Assembly (NCBI RefSeq): GCF_043641665.1
Contig: NC_092184.1
Span: 1,059,001-1,123,000 of the forward strand
Reading direction: 5' to 3'
Source of the DNA: Enoplosus armatus
Lineage: Eukaryota; Chordata; Actinopteri; Centrarchiformes; Enoplosidae
DNA: 64,000 bases
Below, in pieces: positions 13,225 to 25,959 of this stretch. Under the pieces are notes generated by a model. The model was not told where the DNA came from. It searched no databases and was given only the letters and a program-made list of their open reading frames with translations. The first letter of the stretch is position 1. Each line of letters begins with the position of its first letter. The position numbers were made by a program, and so were the translations under genes.

Positions 13225-13420
13225 CAGATGGGTGACAAAAGAGAGGTATTGTTCCACCACGAGCCTCCAGAACAGCTTCAGAGTTCTTTGTCGCAGGTTC
13301 TCCAAGCCGACTGGAGGGATGAACGGAATTCCTGCAACAGATGGCGAAGGGCGTTGTTGCTTCCAATAATGGAAGTCAATGGAATCGTTTGCTCTTGTCA
13401 TTTTGATTAGACATCGGGTC
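13225..13420 (+). repeat. Tc1-associated MITE internal fragment
   Basis: CCACGAGCCTCCAGAACAGC and the following CTGGAGGGATGAACG block match the interior of a common fish MITE. No inverted ends remain. Confidence 0.4.
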
Positions 13421-13972
13421 AGCTGGTCCCACTCAGGATTTTCATGCATGTCACAGAACATGATGGGAGGTTCATTTAATGAATGTTGTTCTGTCATAAA
13501 ACAACATATATACGTAACACACTTGTTCAAATATTCACACATTGAATTCTATCATGCAGTCTGTATGGGATTGTGTGCTATGGATTGAGTCCCGCATGTG
13601 CTTATACGTGGCTGCAGTTTGTGGCCGGTGTGGAGTTAGTTTCCATTTGTGTTCATTTCGACACAGCCCTGAAAGTCTAAACCCCCTTGTTAAATCACAG
13701 AAGCTCCCATGTTCACAATGATGAAGACTTTGATGTCACAAACAACAGATGCCAATTTTGTCATTTCCAAGGGTCTTGGCAGTAGAAGAGGAGTTAGAGG
13801 AGGAGCTGGCGCCATGGTCAGCGGCTTCAAAGCAGTCGATCCTTTGGGAGCAGGAGTGCGCTCAGCAATCTGCCCATTCAAAGACATCTAGTTTGCAAAG
13901 ACTGCTTTACGTGTGGTGTCATAGAGGACAGAAAAAAAAAAAGGATAATCTTCTGGGGAGCATAAATGTACT

Positions 13973-14204
13973 CGCTGTCGCCTCACAGCAAGAAGCCTCT
14001 GGGCTCGAACCTGCAGGCCAGCCGTGGGCTTTCAGTGTGGAGTTGCCTGGTGTGAATGGTTTCCTGTCTGTCTCAATGTGTCAGCCCTGTGACTGACACG
14101 CAACCCGTCCGGGGTGTATCCTCTCTTGCCTAATGTCAGCTGCGACCAGCGCTAGCCCATCCCGCGACCCCGTAAAAGGGTGGGTATAGCTGATGGACGG
14201 ATAG
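13973..14204 (+). repeat. Dispersed fish repeat (CTGTCGCCTCACAGCAAGAAG family), internally deleted
   Basis: It starts CGCTGTCGCCTCACAGCAAG, carries a tRNA box-B-like GGGCTCGAACC, continues with GTGAATGGTTTCCTGTCTGT and ends AGCTGATGGACGGATAG. This is a very common teleost tRNA-type SINE-like repeat. The central part normally containing CCAAAGACATGCAGGTT is missing here but present in the copy at 55783-55920. Confidence 0.6.
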
Positions 14205-17200
14205 TAGAGTTTGCTGTTTCCTCCTGCTTCCAGTCTTTATAGGCTAACCACGTCCTGACTGCAGCTCTGTACTTAACACACAGACATGACACTGGTATCC
14301 ATCCTTCACATCTCTGTCCCTGAAAGAAGAGGTGAGGAGAGGGGAGATTCACAAGAGGAAGGACAGCAGAGACGGAGGACCAGCTAAGAGAGGAGGAGGA
14401 AGGGAATAGGGGAGGAGGGCATATATGGCACAAGAGGGAGAATGAGAGCGATGGATGCACGGGTCAACTGAGGCGACTGGGGTGGGGGGGGGGGCAACAC
14501 TGAATGGATGCTCACAGACACACACACGTCCACAGGGGCCATATGCAAAGGCGGATTAAGGTTATATAATCTGAAGGAGAGAAGATTGAATGCTCCCAGA
14601 ACAACATGTTTCCTCCTTGTTTTAGTGCTACGGTGTATGACCTGAAGGAAACACTGATCTGAGCACAGCAGACTCTCAAAAGCAACACAAGCAGCGGCTT
14701 TATCAATTATAGATGCTTGCCGACAGCCTCTCAGGTATTAATAGAAAGATACTCTGTCAATTTCCCTCTGATGCTTAATATAGACTGTGCTGGTTCTCTC
14801 GCAGTGAGGGCATGGGGAGGAAGAGCAGGACTGATGGGGCTTAGGGGTACTTTGCTGCAGGTGCAGAATCCTCATTAAGGCCTTTAAGTTGCAAGTCCAG
14901 GGATGTCAAGGAGGGCAAACCGTGCTGAGGGTGAACTCAGTTTAACTCCCCTTTTTCTTGTGCAAATGGAATTTATCATGTTTTCAGTCTGACTAACAGT
15001 AAACCCAACACTGTAGCGGTACCTGAAATATTTAGTACCCGACCAAATGGGTCATCACAGATGTTTTGGTTACCAAAGATGGCAATTATAATTAGGATTT
15101 TACATTAAAAAAAATTACACGCAACCATCCAATAACACCTGCATCCCAAAATTATTATCATGAATATGAAATGATTCGTAAAATATGAAAAAGAGCTATG
15201 ACCACAAGAGCTAAAATCACAGCCTCAGCATGACTGTATTTCCTGTCTTCTGGTTTGTGTTTCATATTTTTGATTCGCCATTTTGCCATTTTTCTTTGCA
15301 TTTCTGAGTTGGAGGAAACTTTTTTTTGTAGGTACTGGTTAATATAACTGACTTGTTGTTTGTCCCTTTTTACCAGGTCCTAGTAACTAGTAGGAAGACA
15401 TCATCATGTCTTCATGCAGTATGTCACCTGCCGCAGTCCTCATGTTTTATCATCAAAATCTAACACATTGTTGTGTTGACACATTTTTGTATTATCTCAA
15501 GAAACAGATTGTTAAGGGAAAATTCGTTCTCTAGTTAATCCCAGCATAACAGTAAAAGACATTAGCATTTATTAGCCAAATTACTGCTTGGTTGTCTGAC
15601 AACAGAAAAAACCCCAAATACATGAGTTTAGGTGAGAATGGAGAGCGGGAGAGGATTCCACCGAGGTTTAACTAACTGAGACCGCTCAGCACATGTTGGC
15701 CGCCATCAACATTTTTTGTTCGTTGGACTAAAGAGGAAGAAGAAAAGATTCAGCCGTCTTTCCCGCGGATTAGGCATGTCAGTGGGGTTGCATTTCTTTA
15801 CCAAAAAGCTATGAAAACATGCAGCGTTCGACAGTGTTTCCAGATGCAGCTGGTTTCGCGTGGATGTAGCTAACAAGCTAACAAATAAGCAAACAAGCCT
15901 GTGGACGTCTTAGCCAGAAGGTTATCAGTTGACAGCAGTAAGGTTATATAGATAAGTGAAGAAAACGTACAGTGTAAAATAATCTTAATTTCAACTCTCA
16001 GTGTGAGTGCTACTGCCTGAATGCTAATAGCACTGGTCACTTCCCAAAATGGCACCCATTCATATGCATATTTGTGTTTCCCTCCTTAGCCCTGCCGTTG
16101 CTATCCATGCTCATCCCATAGATTTAAAATCAGGATGAAGTCACACTCATAAATAGTCTTTCAAAGTTTATGTCTGTGGTTTAAAATTTCACGATAGAAA
16201 GATTAATAACGGACCTCGTTTACAGAACAACTCTTTTGTAATGGTGGTTGGGGATAAGTGAGGCATCGGGAGCGGGTTCATGGGGCCAGGTTAATGGAGA
16301 AGTTGGGGCAGAATTGTGCAAGGAAACAAAGGGAAGGGCAGGCTTTGAGAGAAGTCTGGGGGCAGGATTTGGGAGGAGTAAGGAATCAAGGTCAGGGTCA
16401 AGATGGAGGAGGACTTGGGGGACTAGGGGCAGGGTTCAGGGAGCCATCAGAGGCCTGTAGTTAATAAAGCGTAGCGGGGTTGAGGGAGAAGTCAGGGACA
16501 GTTTGAGGAGTCGAGGTTAGGGCAAAAGTAAACACTGTTCGGTTGAAAAGAGGGCGTGGCACCTGTCCCATTATGAACGATAACAGGCAGTCCGGCAAAA
16601 GAACCCCAACCTTCTGGTTTCCTGTTGCTGTTGAACTGTATTAACCTGGTATCTGTGGCCATCAGTCACTGCTCCCAAGAACTGGTTCCGCTACCATTGT
16701 TGTTATTACTCCGGTTGCTGCTGGTTGCGTTTGAGAGAGATTGTCATAGCCTCAGTCGGTGAGGCTAGTTAATGTGAGTGTGCTTTGATGTGCTGTAGGA
16801 TGGAAGGAAAATATAAAGTTCTGCTAATGTTATAGAGGGAGGACAGAGAAGCAGACAAGGACACAGAGATAGGAGATCAAAATTCATAATTCATAGCTCA
16901 GAGATGTGCTCTGTGTTTTAAGACAGTATGACACAACCACAATGTTCCCCCGATTTGATTCTGGGTTAGGGGGCATTTTTTGTTGTTGTATCTCTTTCCC
17001 CATAATTCCTTTCTGTCTCTACTTTATACTGTAAAGTGCCCAAAATATAAACCCAGCGACTGATTTCTCTTAAAGGAGAACTGCGGCGATTAGCATTGCG
17101 CTCCTATGACATGGATAGCTTCTAAAAAAAAAAAAACACCTGAAATATTACAGAACCGACACACACTCTCTGTGTGTTCGCGAGCCGAGCTGCGGAGGTT

Positions 17201-19108
17201 ACATTGCTTCGCTTGATTCAGTGATGAAAGTGGAAGGTTATGACCCTTACTTAAAACCCCTTTGATTTATTGTTGAATAGTCTGACTTCTGTCCCCTTTT
17301 AATTATAGAAAGGCCACACTGAGGAAGGTGGTTGTGTGTGTGTTTATAATTGGTAATCAGTTGCATGCACAGGCTGCAAAGTCCCCGTCTATATAGAAAA
17401 GCAATTCATCGTTGATTTGGACATGAGGGCCCAGTGGCGTTCCGCTGTTCCGCTAGTATATACATTGACACGTTAATGCACTTCATTTTGTAGTTCTAAT
17501 AGATTAGATAGATCATTATGGGTTACGGTTAAGGAGTTAGAAGCACTGTGTATATATCCCCAAGCTTGGAGAGAGGAGAAGGGGCAAGGTCGGAGACTGA
17601 GAGAGAAACCGAGTCCATAAAGAGGATGAGGAGAGAGGCTGCGAGACGGACAGAGGCAGAGAGAAAATCCATTAAGGGAGGCTGAGGCAGAGTTATTAGG
17701 GTGTTATTAGAAGCAACAGATAATTGGCAATGCCATAAATCAAAACGTATTCTGGGATTTATTAAAAAAACAACAACAAATTGAATAACAGTGGGAAAAG
17801 AAAGCAATTCCAATACAAGATCCCAAGACGTCATAAGTAAAATCTCACTGCTTGCTGGAAAACAACTGACCAATGGGTGAAATGAAACACGACCGGCTGC
17901 TCAGACCTCTCACAAAGGCCAGGGGTAAAAACCACAGGAGGAGCTATACTCAAGCTGGTAATCGGAGCAGGATATTCCCTGATTTCTGGATCAGTCACTC
18001 CTGTCATGCTTGTGTTTTTTTTGTTTTTTTTTTGTCTGGGCATTTCTCCTGGTTTGTCCTAGGCACGTGCTCAGCGATGTGCTTCCAGCTTTGTGGCGTC
18101 AGTTTCAGGCGTGACAGCGTCAAAGTGCACAAAGTCAGCTCCATGAAGAACCCGGGTTTGCCTCAGTTTTGTGTGGAAGACCTTGACTGGCCTGGGCAGA
18201 ATCCCGTCTGACGCCCTTAGGGATGAACAAAAACCTTAGGGGTGTTCAAGATGTTTGTGCGTCCAAAATGCTTTTGGCCGCGTAGGGTACGCTGGTTTCT
18301 CGATTTACCGCTTCCCGCCGGAAAAAAAAGACGAGGAAGGAGACAGAGACAGTGACGGAGATATATGCAGACATTAGCAGAGAGAGAGAGAGAATCCATA
18401 AAGGGAGGGTGAGGCAGAGAGAGCGAGCGAGCAATGCTGAAGGCATTCTCTCTCTCTCTCTCTCTCTCTCTCCCTTTCTCTGTAGATGACTTGTATCAAA
18501 GGTCTCTCACCCAATGTGCCTCAGGAGTCCCCTCTCTCCCTCTGTACTGCCCCCTAATTGGCTCCTTCTCATTAGCTGTGGGACTTCTGAGCTTCTTTGA
18601 AACCGCACCGGCATCTCAATGAGCACTCCCCCTCTCTGCTGATTGGCCGCCCGGAACCACAGGGGGGACTTCGACGGGTCACCACCACATGCTTTGTTGC
18701 ATAGAAACCGAGATTGGCTGTACTGGGATTTACTGAATATGTGGCGTTAAATTAATGATCTTATGTAAGTGTTAAAGGGATACTCTCTCTCTTTGATTGT
18801 CAGCACCTGGCCAGCGACTCCAGCGGGCTGTCGCCACTGGACAAGGTTACGTTACTGAAGTTAGTGTGGAGTTCCTTTTTTTTTTTTTTTTTAGCTGCTG
18901 CCTGGAGACAGTGAGTATGTGTGTCAGCCCTCTGCTATTGATCGCTGTGTGTCAAAGTGTTCCAAACATTCACAGAAGTGTGCACGGGGTGGTTTTGAGG
19001 AGTTTCTGTGACGGTTTTCATGCGCTCTGACACGTTACCAGCCGCGGATGACTTGCAAGGGACAGATTAAAACAATATAGGTCAAATCAGTGCCGCAGTG
19101 TCTCAGAT
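14205..19108. other. Non-coding intron sequence without recognised genes
   Basis: No coding exon or clear transposon was found. It holds GA/CT-rich stretches (18361-18480, including a CT run at about 18449-18472) and a G-rich minisatellite-like area at 16250-16450. Open frames here are short and compositionally simple. Confidence 0.5.
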
Positions 19109-19235
19109 GGGGGCGGCTGTGGCTCAGGAGGAAGGGTGGGCTGTCCTCTAATTACAGGGCTGGTGGTTTCGATCTCCAGGGCTCCTTCATGTCCACGCGT
19201 CAAAAGCGTCCTTGGGCAAGATCCACGTTTCTAAA
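19109..19235 (+). mobile_element. tRNA-derived SINE
   Basis: GGGCGGCTGTGGCTCAGGAG (box A-like) is followed by GGTGGTTTCGATCTCC (box B-like) and CGTCCTTGGGCAAGAT, the body of a common fish tRNA-derived SINE. The tail after about 19235 does not match. It is not a functional tRNA gene, since no cloverleaf is maintained. Confidence 0.65.
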
Positions 19236-19891
19236 CAAAAAGGCACACGCCAACCTTGGTCAAGGACAACGGCGGTTTGGACGACTTGAAAGAAAAAACG
19301 TCGAAGTCTGACAGTAAATAGTGCCATGCCATTTTAAGAGCGCAGCCGCCGTTCAGAGGACTTGTTGGACTTGCGAAGGCAGATTTGTACTTGTCCTGAC
19401 CGGCTCGAGATTTACTTCGGATCTGCTCCGAAATGCTTCACTCGTGTTCCCAGATAGAGATCCTTAGTAGATTCCATTAGACTAGATTTCATTTGCGTTC
19501 AAGTGGAAATCTGGCCTGACGGCGGTCACCATACACTTACCAATGTAGAATAGCAGTGACCGCGAGATGACCTTCGATCTCGTGTTTTTATGGGTGTTGT
19601 TTTGCTGCACAAAACGCACATGCCACGATGGCTCGCTGGTAAAAATAGCACGGAGCATCTTACGACATGATGCGAATCCAATGCAGCACCATTGACATGC
19701 ATTCAGCACCTCTCAGTCACAGGGGTCATTCAGTCAGAGCAAAGGTTTTAACCTTTGACAGCAGCAATAATGCATTTTAGTTTTAGCGGTGCGGTTCTGC
19801 TCATGTGGCGCTCTGTAACAAATGTGAGCAAGCAACTAAACGCTAATACGGGAGGAGACATGGACATGCATGATTGGAGAGCGTATGGATC

Positions 19892-19955
19892 GTCAGAATC
19901 AGAATCAGAAATACTTTATTGATCCCCGGGGGGGGGGGGGGGATTGTAAATAAAA
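19892..19955 (-). mobile_element. L2 LINE 3' tail, minus strand
   Basis: CAGAATCAGAATCAGAAATA, then CTTTATTGATCCCC and a G15 run, is the complement of the L2 3' end. Only the tail is present. Confidence 0.7.
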
Positions 19956-20689
19956 AAATTACTATAAAATGACTCCCGTGCCTACCAGCTACCATGAGGC
20001 GCCATGAAGTTCTGAACTTCTGTGTCACATTAAAACAAATATGCAAAGAGAAAACAATGAGATTGGGATTTATCTGGATCTGGTAATCTCTCTTCTTCTC
20101 TTCTGCCTATTGTCTGTCCCTCTGCACAGAGCTGCCAGGTCCAAACCAGAAATATCCTCTATTGTTCTACTAACTATGGAAATGCCCCACATCACACAAA
20201 GTTAGTGTCGTGGGAGGCGACAACGACGCTGATCTATTGTACTGCCAGCACCGTCGGGAGCGTTAGCTTCAGTTGGTGGAGTCAGAGTGGTATTTTCAGT
20301 CGCGGTAACGGCAGTTGCGCCTAAAGTAGCAGCCGAAAGACAACTTGCTGTAGTGGCAGCAGTAATAGCGGCAGTGGGAGGGATTCATCATTTTAGTACA
20401 TTTCAGTTTACTTAAACCTTTTTGGCTTGTTAAGAGTTTTATTGTGTATCAATGGCTTCAGCCTATGTTGTTGTTCTTGTTGTTGCTTGTACTTTTCCTC
20501 TATTTTCTGTTCACTGGTGTATCATAGAGGCGAAGCAAATTATAAAATGGATGTATGAACTGGAAAAAAAAAAAAAAAAAAAAGTTGAAATGGTTTATTT
20601 TGTAAAACGGCGAGCTACATGAACGGTAGGAAGCAATGCAGCCGAAGCTAAGACGTCCTGACTATCAGCGTGGGTCGGACTCCAACAAG

Positions 20690-21050
20690 TCTGCTGCCAT
20701 AATAGCAGCGCTTTGAGGCTGAACTCGTTAACATGCTAATGTTAAGTAATGTTTGCAATGTACAACCCTGTTCGTTAATCACGTTTGCACGCTAACGTCT
20801 GGCAGCTGAGGCCGGTGGGACTGGAATTCGTTTTGCTGTTACGAGGTCATGAACCAAAGCATCGGATAATCTGAAATTTTAACCTGATGATGGCGCCAGA
20901 GGAAAAGTCAGAGGATTACCAACGTTTTTTTTTTTTACGATGTATTGTCGGGGGAACCATGAATGTCTGTACCAAATTTTATGGCAATCCGTCCAATAGT
21001 TGGAAACATAAGTCAGTCTGGACCAAAGTGGTGGGCTGACCGACCAAGGC
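20690..21050 (-). repeat. Dispersed percomorph repeat, copy B
   Basis: It contains CATGAATGTCTGTACCAAAT, GGCAATCCGTCCAATAGTTG and CTGGACCAAAGTGGTGGGCT, preceded by the ACATGCTAATGTTAA module. It is the most complete copy of the family also seen at 8187, 24541 and 60040. Confidence 0.6.
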
Positions 21051-21059
21051 CCACCGGTT

Positions 21060-23110
21060 TTCGCCGGCTGAGCGGGGCAGGGGGCCAAAAAGACAAACAA
21101 CAACAAAATGACAGGAAAAGGGTTTGATATACTGCAGTTTTCTAGGTTCCTGTGTTGGCAAATAAATGTCTGCCTAAACATCTGGAATACACAGAGCAAG
21201 ATGAGTGTGTCTTTCTGGCCTCCTGCTGGTTAAATGAATGTACTTCCAAATAAATAAAAAAAATCCTCCCTGCTTGCTGTTGCTGTTGTCTGTGAAAACT
21301 GTGGGGTGTTATTGAATGCTATAAATGATATAGGAGTGTATCTTTAGTGAAGCATGTTTTAATTAGTTACTAATACACTTTTTAAAAAAAAAACTATTTC
21401 AACCAGTGGCTTGGTGGGCCACTTGGGCGAGCCACGAGGACAAATAAAGCAACATTTCAGCTCTCCTACAAACATGCCATTCATCCAGGTGCGTGCATGT
21501 GTGTGTGTGTGTGTGTGTGTGTATTGATTTGGTTAACTGTTCTATGATTCGGGCCATACATTTGGGAGATCCGCTGCGAAGAGAGAGGACACACGCATTC
21601 GCTGTAAGCTGACGGGTTTTTTTGGGACGAGGACACAAGATCTAGGACTCGAACAAATGGGTCCTGATTTAGAGGCATCCAGGGAAGGCCCCCGTCCTGC
21701 TCCCGAACCTGGCGATGTGCTGGAGCTGCGCTGCAAACGCTTAAGTAAATTGTGCTTAGTACTGAGTTACAGACAAAGCACAGACACAGTGAAATGTGCC
21801 GCCTGCTGATTGCTGAAGGATAATTCAGCTGTGAATCGCACAGGAGCTGTGTAAACACACGGTTTACCAGTTAGAATAAAATGATGTATGCGTAAAAGAC
21901 CACTTGTGCACGAGATTGAAAGTGCAGTGTGACAACGCTTAAAATTGTTCATGAATATAAGCAATTCAGAATGAAATTAGAACCCATTCATAAATATTCT
22001 TACATGCGGCAATGAGTGTCGCATTATGTATTGTAGAACATTTGTGAAGTGGTAATACGACACTTCATATCACAAGTGTAATGAAAGCGTCAATTGGCCA
22101 CGGAAACCACAAAAAGGGGTGGATAAACCCCCCCCCCCCCCGGTGCCTGTCCTATAATGTGCATTTCCATCACTTTAATAGAATAAATTCAAGAATATAT
22201 TTAATATATGTCAACACTTTGTTGTTCTGGATTACTCAAGGTGCCAATAGCTACGTTTGAAGTAGTAGAAGTCCACAAGACAAGTTTTCTGCAACACGAC
22301 CCTGCAAATGTTTCACAATAAAAGGCTTGTTAGGAACTGAGGGGCTCTGTCCGCTGAAATGCCAGGTGGCTTTTAATGTGAAAAGGATACAGGAAGTGTT
22401 GAGTTTGCATTTACAGCGCAATGCAGTAACAAAACACTGGCGAAATGGCAAATGGGAGAAAACAACGAGGCTTCATACGAAAATATGACCAACACACTTA
22501 TTAAGCAGAGGGAATTATAAATGAAAGCCTGTCTCTAATAGGAGCCTGCTTCAAATAAAGGCCTGGTGCCATCTTACGGTGAATATTTTTTTTTTTGTCT
22601 TTCATCATTTATTTCATCATCATCAGTTTTTTTTTCCTGGCTGAAATGGGCTTCCATAGTGATCAGTCAGCAGTTGTCTGCTGGAACACCTCAAACAGCT
22701 CAATCAACGATTTAACCAGCGTTCTGAATCAGCGCTCAGGCCATATTGGGCTACAGGTCACCATGGCAACGGTACTGGCTTACCTATTAACTCCCTGTTA
22801 TATCCAACTACTGAACGTTAAAACATGGTTGATGATGAGGAGAATTCCGACTGAAATTCGTCAGACGAGCTTGACTGTGATGATGAGACGAAGATCTGTC
22901 AAGTTACGGATAAGGATTTCTATCCTTCATGGACATCGGAGATCCTGTAACTGTAAAGAGTGAATTCTGCTGATTGTCGTGAGGTGTGCGCGTCTGCGTG
23001 TTTATAGTTACGACTCTTGAGAAGAAGGGGTGTCACCTTTGTGGTAAGCAATATGCATTTGCGTGCAGTCGCTCAGAAACACCCCTTCCAGGGTTTAAAG
23101 GGGTGCTCCA
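21060..23110. other. Non-coding intron sequence
   Basis: No gene recognised. It contains a TG microsatellite (about 21497-21522), a C14 run (22128-22141) and scattered A/T-rich sequence. The open frame at 22595-22963 shows no family signature. Confidence 0.45.
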
Positions 23111-23113
23111 GCT

Positions 23114-23390
23114 GGAGCTGCAGCGATTACTCGATTCATCGATCGAAAGAAGATTAGTCGCCAACTATTTCGAGGATCGATACACCGCTTCAAGTCATTT
23201 GTCAAGTAAAACATGTCTTTGGGTGTTGGACTGTTGGTGGGACAAGAGAAGCAATTTGAAGACGTCACTTTGGCTCTTGGAAGTTGTGACGGGCATTTTT
23301 AACTATTTCTTGACATTTTATAGACCAAACGATTGATTGGGACAATAATCCGCAGATTAAAGGACAATGAAAATATTAGTCGCAGCCCTA
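23114..23390. mobile_element. Non-autonomous hAT-like MITE
   Basis: The left end GAGCTGCAGCGATTACTCGA and the right end ATTAGTCGCAGCCCTA are imperfect inverted repeats. The interior has ATCGATCGAAAGAAGATTAG and GACCAAACGATTGATT, typical of the teleost element flanked by TAGGGCTGCAAC ends. No transposase is encoded. Confidence 0.6.
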
Positions 23391-24540
23391 CTCCAAGCCC
23401 ATGATGCGATAACCCTCCTAACCGCCATCATTAACTGGGTTTTACCTCAGTCAACTGTGACGCAATGGACAGCGGGTTTGGAGAATCTACAGCCTTCTTT
23501 GGGCAGGGCTGTTATGCTAATATTGACCTGTGTCCAAAAACGACCAAGATGAGACTTCATGAATGGGTTGTCATCGCATAAAGAATGATCCATGCGTCAT
23601 ACATTTCCCCCTGCAGCTGACAATAATAATAAGAATAATAATAAGAATAATAATAATGCAGCCTGGCCACGGGAGCAAGCTCACAACTCTCACTTGAGAG
23701 TTTGCGGCTAATTCACTTCGTTCTCTTTCAAGCGCAATTCAAGCGGAGGATCCACAATGACACGGTTTGTGAAGCCGCGCAGGCCTCTGCAGAATTACGC
23801 CGGCAAATCCAGAGGATGTCAATTCAGATGGAATTAATTCTACCTGAGGTTGCTTTTTGCAGTTAGTCAAAGAGGCGGGGATTTTTTAGTAATGATGACT
23901 TACATGGCAGATTGGGGCAGTGCTAAAATTAGTGACACATCCCAGTGACAACTGCCAATTGCCACAATTCCAACTGTAAAACTAATCCTGTCCAGAAATG
24001 GATCAGGTAGTCAACAAACCGGCAGTTTGATTGTTTGATTGTTTAGCAGAACTGTGCCTGTTTTGAGTATCCGCCAGAGCTCAACATGTGACTGTGGAAA
24101 TGTGCAAACAATCTACTCGACTGACCCCGACACAACTGGAAAGAGTGTGTTTCGCCTGGAACGGGGTGCAAAATACAACCGGTCTCTAACCCCTTCATAG
24201 ACTCCTTGGACCCTTAAAACGAATGATTTTGTATTTATACATACTGTAAATGCCATAAGCGTATGATTGTTAAAATACTTATCTTAAATAATTATATATA
24301 TAATACATTGTAATGCTACTATTAACAGCATTTACAATGAACAGAAACCAGAGGTACGCATTATAGAAGACGGAATAAATGGTGGCGGTGCCCCAGATAC
24401 CAGGAAGCAACACAAATATAGTAAGTCTTGCTTACAAAGTACAGCTGAGGCTGAGGTCATTTTGCAAGTAGTTTTCAAGTTTTCAGCTGGCGGCATGAAA
24501 TCAAAGGTCGAGAAATGACCAAAGACAGAGTTCATTGTCT

Positions 24541-24605
24541 GGAAACCATGAATGTTTGTGCGGAAATGTCATGGCAATCCATCCAACGCTTGTTGAGCTA
24601 TTTCC
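24541..24605 (-). repeat. Fragment of the dispersed percomorph repeat, copy C
   Basis: CCATGAATGTTTGTGCGGAA and GGCAATCCATCCAACGCTTG match the core of copies B and D. Confidence 0.5.
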
Positions 24606-24899
24606 TCCAATTTCATTTTGACAAATATGCGCTCGCAGTGCGCTCACGTCTGATCAGCAGATAATTTCAGAGAAATCTCACCCAAGATCCATTTAGTAGC
24701 TGCACTGGAGCTTTCCATAATATCATGATCTTCAGCATTCTGTTGTTTTCCCGGTTATAAAGTCATAATTAGAACTACTGCTGCTGCTAAATGGACCTTG
24801 GGGTGAAATTGTTTAATCAATTGCTGTTGTTAAGATCAAGAATGAATTATGAAGAGATATGATACCAGCTTAACAATTTCAGTGAAAAGTTGAATCTTA

Positions 24900-25800
24900 A
24901 AAAAAAAAGTAATGTGCAGGAATTTCAGAAAAATCCCTTTTGCTTTAATGACATCATGCACTCCACAAGTTTGTGCAAAACCTGATGAGCCGTGACCCAG
25001 TCTTCAAGTGCCCCCATAAAACGTTCAGTGGGGTTGAGGTCAGGTGACTGTGGAGGAAAGTCCATGACAGTCAGGACTCCTTGGTCTTCTTTGGTCTTCA
25101 AGTAGTTCTTGCAAAGCTTTGAGGTGTGTTTTGGGGTCATTATCCTGCTGTAGTATGAATCCTGCTGCAGTATGAATCCCTCCCCACAAAGACGCAAACC
25201 AGAGGGTATAGTCTCTGAAGAATGGAGGGGTGCTTCTCCTTGGTCAGGGTGTAGTCGATTCAGTGCGGGTGTCCAACTCCAGAGTAGGCAGAACACCCCC
25301 AAACTTGAATATTCCCACCACCATGTTTCACTGTAGGTTTGAAGCACTGCTGTATCATTCTGTCTCCTGTTCGTGTCCTTACATACACCCTTCTGTTACT
25401 GCCATACATCTCAAACTTGGATTCATCAGTGAATAGGACTTCTATTTCTTGTGGCCTTGTTTCCCCTTCTGAGAAGTGGTTTAGAAACTACTACTCGTCC
25501 TCTGAGACCACTACAAGACAGATTTCTTCTGACAGTACTTTTGCTTGATTGGAGTCTTGCGTTCTTTATTTAGCAGATTCTGCATCTGTGATGCTTGACG
25601 TATTGATCTGCTGATGGCGTGGTCACTTTTGGTCTGCCTGATCGTGCTTTGGATACAACTGATCCCGTTTCTGCAAAGCATTTTAGAGTTCCATGCACTG
25701 CCCCCTTTAGAAACCTTTAGCCCATCTTTGCCCAGAATAACAATTTGACTTCTGACACTTTCACTCAGTTCGGATGCCATGTTTCCCACCATCACAATGC
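24900..25800 (-). pseudogene. Decayed Tc1-like transposase, DD38E-type spacing
   Basis: On the minus strand the N-terminal part (from about 25780, MASELSESVR) is followed by degenerate sequence and a C-terminal catalytic part with PKHTSKLCKNYLKTKEDQG, then DFPPQSPDLNPTE. The upstream QQDND lies in another frame after a 1-base slip in an A run, so the second Asp and the Glu would have been 38 residues apart. Tc1 itself has 34. The name Intruder has been used for DD38E Tc1-like elements; assignment here is inference. Many frameshifts make it non-functional. Terminal repeats were not resolved. It lies in the mtnr1b intron. Confidence 0.75.
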
Positions 25801-25959
25801 TACTTAGTGAGCAATGATCTGCTGGGAACTTGAGGCACAGCCTGCTATAAAACAGGTGAACACCGGCTGCAGGCTGAGTTAACTGAACGAGCCTCCAATG
25901 AGTTGATCAAATCCACCTGAGTGTCATCTGAACGCACGCCTTGATGGAAGGGATTACAA

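Noticed and set aside
19109..19235. Possible tRNA gene
   Set aside because: Box A and B are present but the sequence is a SINE head; no cloverleaf or proper 3' end.
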